From Euryarchaeota archaeon UBA550 (lineage in GTDB: Archaea > Thermoplasmatota > Poseidoniia > Poseidoniales > Poseidoniaceae): a stretch of 8,257 bases of DNA. The stretch is from contig DAYA01000072.1 in the NCBI GenBank assembly GCA_002506705.1, positions 1-8,257 on the forward strand, in the 5' to 3' direction. The position numbers were made by a program, and so were the translations under genes. The notes under the pieces are model-generated. The model did no database searches. It had not been told where the DNA came from and worked only from the letters and a program-made list of their open reading frames with translations. Positions within the stretch are counted from its first letter, which is position 1. Every line of letters starts with the position of its first letter. This document shows positions 5,580 through 8,257 of this stretch, piece by piece.

Positions 5580-6614
5580 ATGGAGTCCCATCCTTGGTGG
5601 CCAAAGGGTATCGCTCTGTCACATAGTGATGACTCCATCACCACTTCATGGGGCACCTTGGCGCTACATGTTCCTGAAGTTAGCGTGGAGTGGTGGAATG
5701 CAATGGAAGGTACTTGGGGAGAGTGGCCCAAGGTAGAAAAAATGGAACTACTGAGTGAGAATCGAACCGGTATGTGGTATGATATCGGAGAATTCAAGGC
5801 GCTAATCATTCCTATCCCTACAGGAAAACAGTCTTCCCGTTTATGGAGGAATCCTCAACTCAGAGCCTCGTTGGAAAAGCACCTACAACTGCCAATCGCA
5901 GGTTTGGATAAGGATGGAGATCACATTCTTGTTTATCCAAAAGAAGAGCCTCGTGAAGTGACAGCGAAGTCTCTTGCAGGATTACACAACGCCCTCATCG
6001 CAGGAAATTGGAGCACTCCCCAAGACGAATACGGTTGGAATGACCGACTAAAGAAAGTCGAAGACACACTGAAGACAAGCACACTCTGGAGAGCCCCTCA
6101 TAGTTACAATACGATTGGAATCCCCAGAATAGAATTAGATGGCATGATGCCGGTTCCGATTCCACTTAGCGAGTATATTCTGTGGAGGAAAGATACCAAT
6201 CTACCAATGATTCGTCAAGTCATGAAACATGGCGTCATGCTTGAATGGAGGGATTTGATTCTGAAGAGATATTGCGGTGAAGACGTGATGAGAACTGCTA
6301 CAGGGGGAATAGCACACATCATCTACGACCTGAAGTTACTAGAAAAAGCAGAAGCAACTGCTTTCGATTTAGATTCGAAAGAATTGGACAAATATCTCGA
6401 TGGGGTTGATAGATTCCAAGCCAAATTAGGCATAATGAGGTTGATGTTGATGGGTAGCCCACTTGCGATTATCGGTTTGATTGCATCCTACATGTTAGGG
6501 CGCGCTGGAGAATTTGACAATCCTAGCATCGGGTACTGGACTTTTGGAATTATTTGGCTGGTTTCCGGAGTCGCATACACCCTAACAGAACCAGATTGGC
6601 GTCAAGAACTGTGA
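5580..6614 (+). CDS. Unrecognised Trp-rich protein with two C-terminal membrane helices
   Basis: A 344-residue product with no family I can name. Residues 1-280 are soluble in character and unusually rich in tryptophan (17 in the whole protein, about 5%, with pairs at 6-7 and 38-39). The C-terminus holds two hydrophobic segments, about residues 284-306 and 317-336, joined by a short loop and followed by a short polar tail, so the large domain is probably cytoplasmic and anchored at its C-terminal side. The order of a hydrophobic strand at 74-79, a 'HILVYP' strand at 115-120 and an 'AKSLAGLHNAL' helix at 129-139 loosely recalls the hinge and helix of aminoglycoside-phosphotransferase-like kinases. 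No HGD catalytic motif or DFG-like motif follows, so a kinase call is not supported. The start is close to the divergent uppS gene. The last 13 bases overlap the mscS-like gene. Confidence 0.75.
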   Translation: MESHPWWPKGIALSHSDDSITTSWGTLALHVPEVSVEWWNAMEGTWGEWPKVEKMELLSENRTGMWYDIGEFKALIIPIPTGKQSSRLWRNPQLRASLEKHLQLPIAGLDKDGDHILVYPKEEPREVTAKSLAGLHNALIAGNWSTPQDEYGWNDRLKKVEDTLKTSTLWRAPHSYNTIGIPRIELDGMMPVPIPLSEYILWRKDTNLPMIRQVMKHGVMLEWRDLILKRYCGEDVMRTATGGIAHIIYDLKLLEKAEATAFDLDSKELDKYLDGVDRFQAKLGIMRLMLMGSPLAIIGLIASYMLGRAGEFDNPSIGYWTFGIIWLVSGVAYTLTEPDWRQEL

Positions 6615-7651
6615 CGTCTGCGATTGTCATGGAAGTCCAAGTTGTGTGTCTTTGCTAATTGCATTACTTCGATCAAGAAGCCATCTCTTGCCTCTCGCTC
6701 GACCTTTCCACTGCCGATATTCCAGTAGATATTGCATCCAATATCAATGGCATCAGGGCCCAGTGCAGAAACTCTTGCGAAGGAATCCTCCTCTTTCATG
6801 GTCTTCTCATGGCCTGCGATTAAGTCAGCAACTCCGTCGCAGAATTCCGAAACCTTTGTTGGGTCAGAATTGATGTCTAACTTGAAAATTGGTTGCCACC
6901 TTCTGAATCTTCGCTTACCCCAGTTCTCAACAGGGGTATTTGCTAGGTTTGCATTTGGCATTGTGATTACGGTATCTAGGCTGGTTCGAATTAGAGTTGT
7001 TCGCAGTCCAATCTCCATAACTTCACCTTCAACAGTGCCGATTACGACCCAATCTCCGACCTGGAATGGTCTATCGAGAAGAACAGTCGTCGCACCAAAA
7101 ATGTTCGAGATAGTATCCTGTGCTGCAAGGGCTAGAGCAAGGCCTGTTATTCCCAGCCCAGCAACCATTGTAGTCAAGTCGAATCCGAGTGCGTCGGCGA
7201 TGAATACCAATCCAAAGATTACAATCAAGAATCTCATTATGCTCTCAGCCGCTGAAACGACGGTTTTCTGAGAACCGTCTAATTCACCATCATCATCAGT
7301 CCACATCACAAATGCGTGAATAACTCCAACGAATCTGAATGCGGTTACAACTATTGCAACAACCATGACTAGTTGAAGCGTTGAGACAATCCAATCGATA
7401 TCCTCGATTAGATACATTCCAACCCAACTTCCGGCAGCGATACCGAGCGCTTTTCCTGAGTTCGAAAGCGCCTCTTTAGCAACCTCACTACCAACGCTAA
7501 CCTTGCTGAAAATTTTTGGGAAAATCACGCCAGTTATTTCTCTAATTATCAATATCAAAACCAGTAGCAAACCAGCTGCGATTACGCCCTCAACGCTGAT
7601 TCCGTACACTTCTTTGTCGTGGCCAGGAATTGCCTCGATTATACTCTGCAT
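6602..7651 (-). CDS. MscS-type mechanosensitive ion channel
   Basis: Opens under membrane tension to release solutes during osmotic downshock. The 349-residue protein has hydrophobic segments at about 18-40, 67-85, 89-113 and 134-155, then the pore helix at about 158-189, containing the Gly/Ala-rich GLGITGLALALAAQDTISN and typical of MscS TM3. The conserved beta domain follows at about 191-242, with RPFQVGDWVVIG, the RTTLIRT strand and MPNANLANTPVENW. The cytoplasmic alpha/beta cage domain runs on to the C-terminus. The sequence lines up with small MscS-like proteins and looks complete, with one extra N-terminal helix or two compared with the three of E. coli MscS. GAGAGGT at 7662-7656 is a good Shine-Dalgarno four bases before the ATG. 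It is monocistronic as far as can be seen, and its end overlaps the preceding convergent gene by 13 bases. Confidence 0.93.
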   Translation of the reverse strand: MQSIIEAIPGHDKEVYGISVEGVIAAGLLLVLILIIREITGVIFPKIFSKVSVGSEVAKEALSNSGKALGIAAGSWVGMYLIEDIDWIVSTLQLVMVVAIVVTAFRFVGVIHAFVMWTDDDGELDGSQKTVVSAAESIMRFLIVIFGLVFIADALGFDLTTMVAGLGITGLALALAAQDTISNIFGATTVLLDRPFQVGDWVVIGTVEGEVMEIGLRTTLIRTSLDTVITMPNANLANTPVENWGKRRFRRWQPIFKLDINSDPTKVSEFCDGVADLIAGHEKTMKEEDSFARVSALGPDAIDIGCNIYWNIGSGKVEREARDGFLIEVMQLAKTHNLDFHDNRRRHSS

Positions 7652-7778
7652 GAATACCTCTCAAGTCCCAAGGGAGATGTTGTTTTCGCTTCAATTTCGT
7701 TCAGATAGCCCCCTTAAGGGGCTAATCCACCGACGCGACGCTTTGAAGAGGGGGTGAGGGTTGGAGGGCTCGGTAGCC
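7652..7778. promoter_or_regulatory. Divergent intergenic region with a hairpin
   Basis: The 127 bases between the mscS-like gene and the last gene contain a 7-bp stem at 7706-7712/7718-7724 with a CTTAA loop; the overlapping 12-mer CCCCTTAAGGGG at 7710-7721 is itself a perfect palindrome. A good Shine-Dalgarno for the channel lies at 7662-7656, and GGAGGG at 7763-7768 is ten bases before the ATG at 7779. No convincing TATA box is seen in either direction. The hairpin could be a regulator site or a folded 5' leader; the role is not established. Confidence 0.4.
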
Positions 7779-8257
7779 ATGCGATTTGAGTCCCGAAAAA
7801 CTTCGCTTACGATTTTACTTCTACCCTTTTTGCTATCATTCCTATCTCCGGTTGTAAGTTCCTCTTACAATCAAGCGGCAGAGGAAGGAGTTGCACCATG
7901 GGAGATCTGGGACCAAGATGGCAAGTACATCGATTGCGAATTCGATGATAATGACAATGCTCAGTGTGAGTATGTATTCCCGTGGGGTGGCGATGAAATG
8001 ATGCAATTCAAGGAGTACTACACATTTGAGACCATTCGCGATAGGATGATGAGAATTGCAGCAGATAATCCTGATTTTATTCAATACCATGAAGGCTTGA
8101 ACGGTGGAACAAACGCTCGTGGTGAAGAAACTACTGCTGATACATACAAGGGATGGGAATACAGAAACCCGTCTCCATGGTTGAAGATTACTGGCGATGT
8201 TGAAGGAGGAGAATACAATGAATTCAACGGCGACACTGGAAATTATGCAGACAGACC
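7779..8257 (+). CDS. Secreted protein, 5' part; possible M14-like zinc carboxypeptidase
   Basis: The frame is open from the ATG at 7779 to the window end, covering 159 complete codons, and the 3' part lies outside. A classical signal peptide is visible: basic residues in MRFESRK, a hydrophobic core at about 10-26 and a likely cleavage near the Val-Ser-Ser at 26-28. The mature part is acidic and has Cys53 and Cys63, which may form a disulfide around an Asp-rich stretch at 56-60 that could bind calcium. The segment YYTFETIRDRMMRIAADNPDFIQ at about 80-102 resembles the start of peptidase M14 domains, where a Tyr-x-Thr-x-Glu helix is followed by '..DNPDF', and WLKITGD at 134-140 resembles the strand before the HxxE zinc motif. 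That zinc motif itself would lie beyond the window, so the call is provisional. Confidence 0.6.
   Translation, partial: MRFESRKTSLTILLLPFLLSFLSPVVSSSYNQAAEEGVAPWEIWDQDGKYIDCEFDDNDNAQCEYVFPWGGDEMMQFKEYYTFETIRDRMMRIAADNPDFIQYHEGLNGGTNARGEETTADTYKGWEYRNPSPWLKITGDVEGGEYNEFNGDTGNYADR

Noticed and set aside
5506..5622. Longer N-terminus for the cis-prenyltransferase
   Set aside because: The added 39 residues overlap the divergent gene start and lack family resemblance; ATG 5505 yields the standard length.
6980..6996. GGTTCGAATT-like string resembling a tRNA T-arm
   Set aside because: It lies inside the mscS-like coding region with no acceptor stem or anticodon arm around it.
1..8257. CRISPR array or intact insertion sequence
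   Set aside because: No regularly spaced repeats, no transposase and no matching terminal inverted repeats were seen.

Overview
The window looks like a stretch of chromosome from an uncultured archaeon, most likely a marine euryarchaeon of the Marine Group II / Poseidoniales type. This rests on several things seen together: an archaeal-style cis-prenyltransferase, a DUF354-type GT-B protein (a family common in archaea), very dense gene packing, short or absent 5' leaders, several membrane or secreted proteins without recognisable families, and moderate GC. The lineage is an inference; no rRNA or other phylogenetic marker is present.

Layout from left to right. Bases 1-172 are GC-rich, carry a perfect 10-bp hairpin and hold no gene I can defend. 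Two rightward genes of unknown function follow: a small basic protein (173-631) and a membrane-anchored acidic extracellular protein with a good Shine-Dalgarno (686-1357). A leftward cluster comes next, in transcription order ridA (3358-2981), a 63-residue two-helix membrane protein (2980-2789) and a phosphomannomutase/phosphoglucomutase (2758-1358). Divergent from ridA is a DUF354-like GT-B protein (3414-4340). It runs tail to tail into a leftward pair, the cis-prenyltransferase uppS (5505-4726) and a Nudix hydrolase (4724-4311) that starts one base after the uppS stop. Divergent from uppS is an unrecognised Trp-rich protein with two C-terminal membrane helices (5580-6614). It overlaps the end of a leftward MscS-type mechanosensitive channel (7651-6602). 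At the right edge the 5' part of a secreted protein, possibly an M14-like zinc carboxypeptidase, begins at 7779 and runs off the window.

Functional reading. Three genes fit surface glycosylation: hexose-phosphate mutase (activated sugar supply), cis-prenyltransferase (polyprenyl/dolichyl carrier) and a GT-B fold protein. They sit in three different transcription units, so a common pathway is an inference. RidA and the Nudix protein are general metabolite-repair or housekeeping enzymes, and MscS is an osmotic safety valve. All three convergent gene pairs abut exactly or overlap, and all three divergent pairs are separated by only 55-127 bp that must contain both promoters. I see no tRNA, rRNA, CRISPR array or intact mobile element. 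No clearly new multi-gene system is evident; the most open questions are the unrecognised proteins and the left-edge hairpin.
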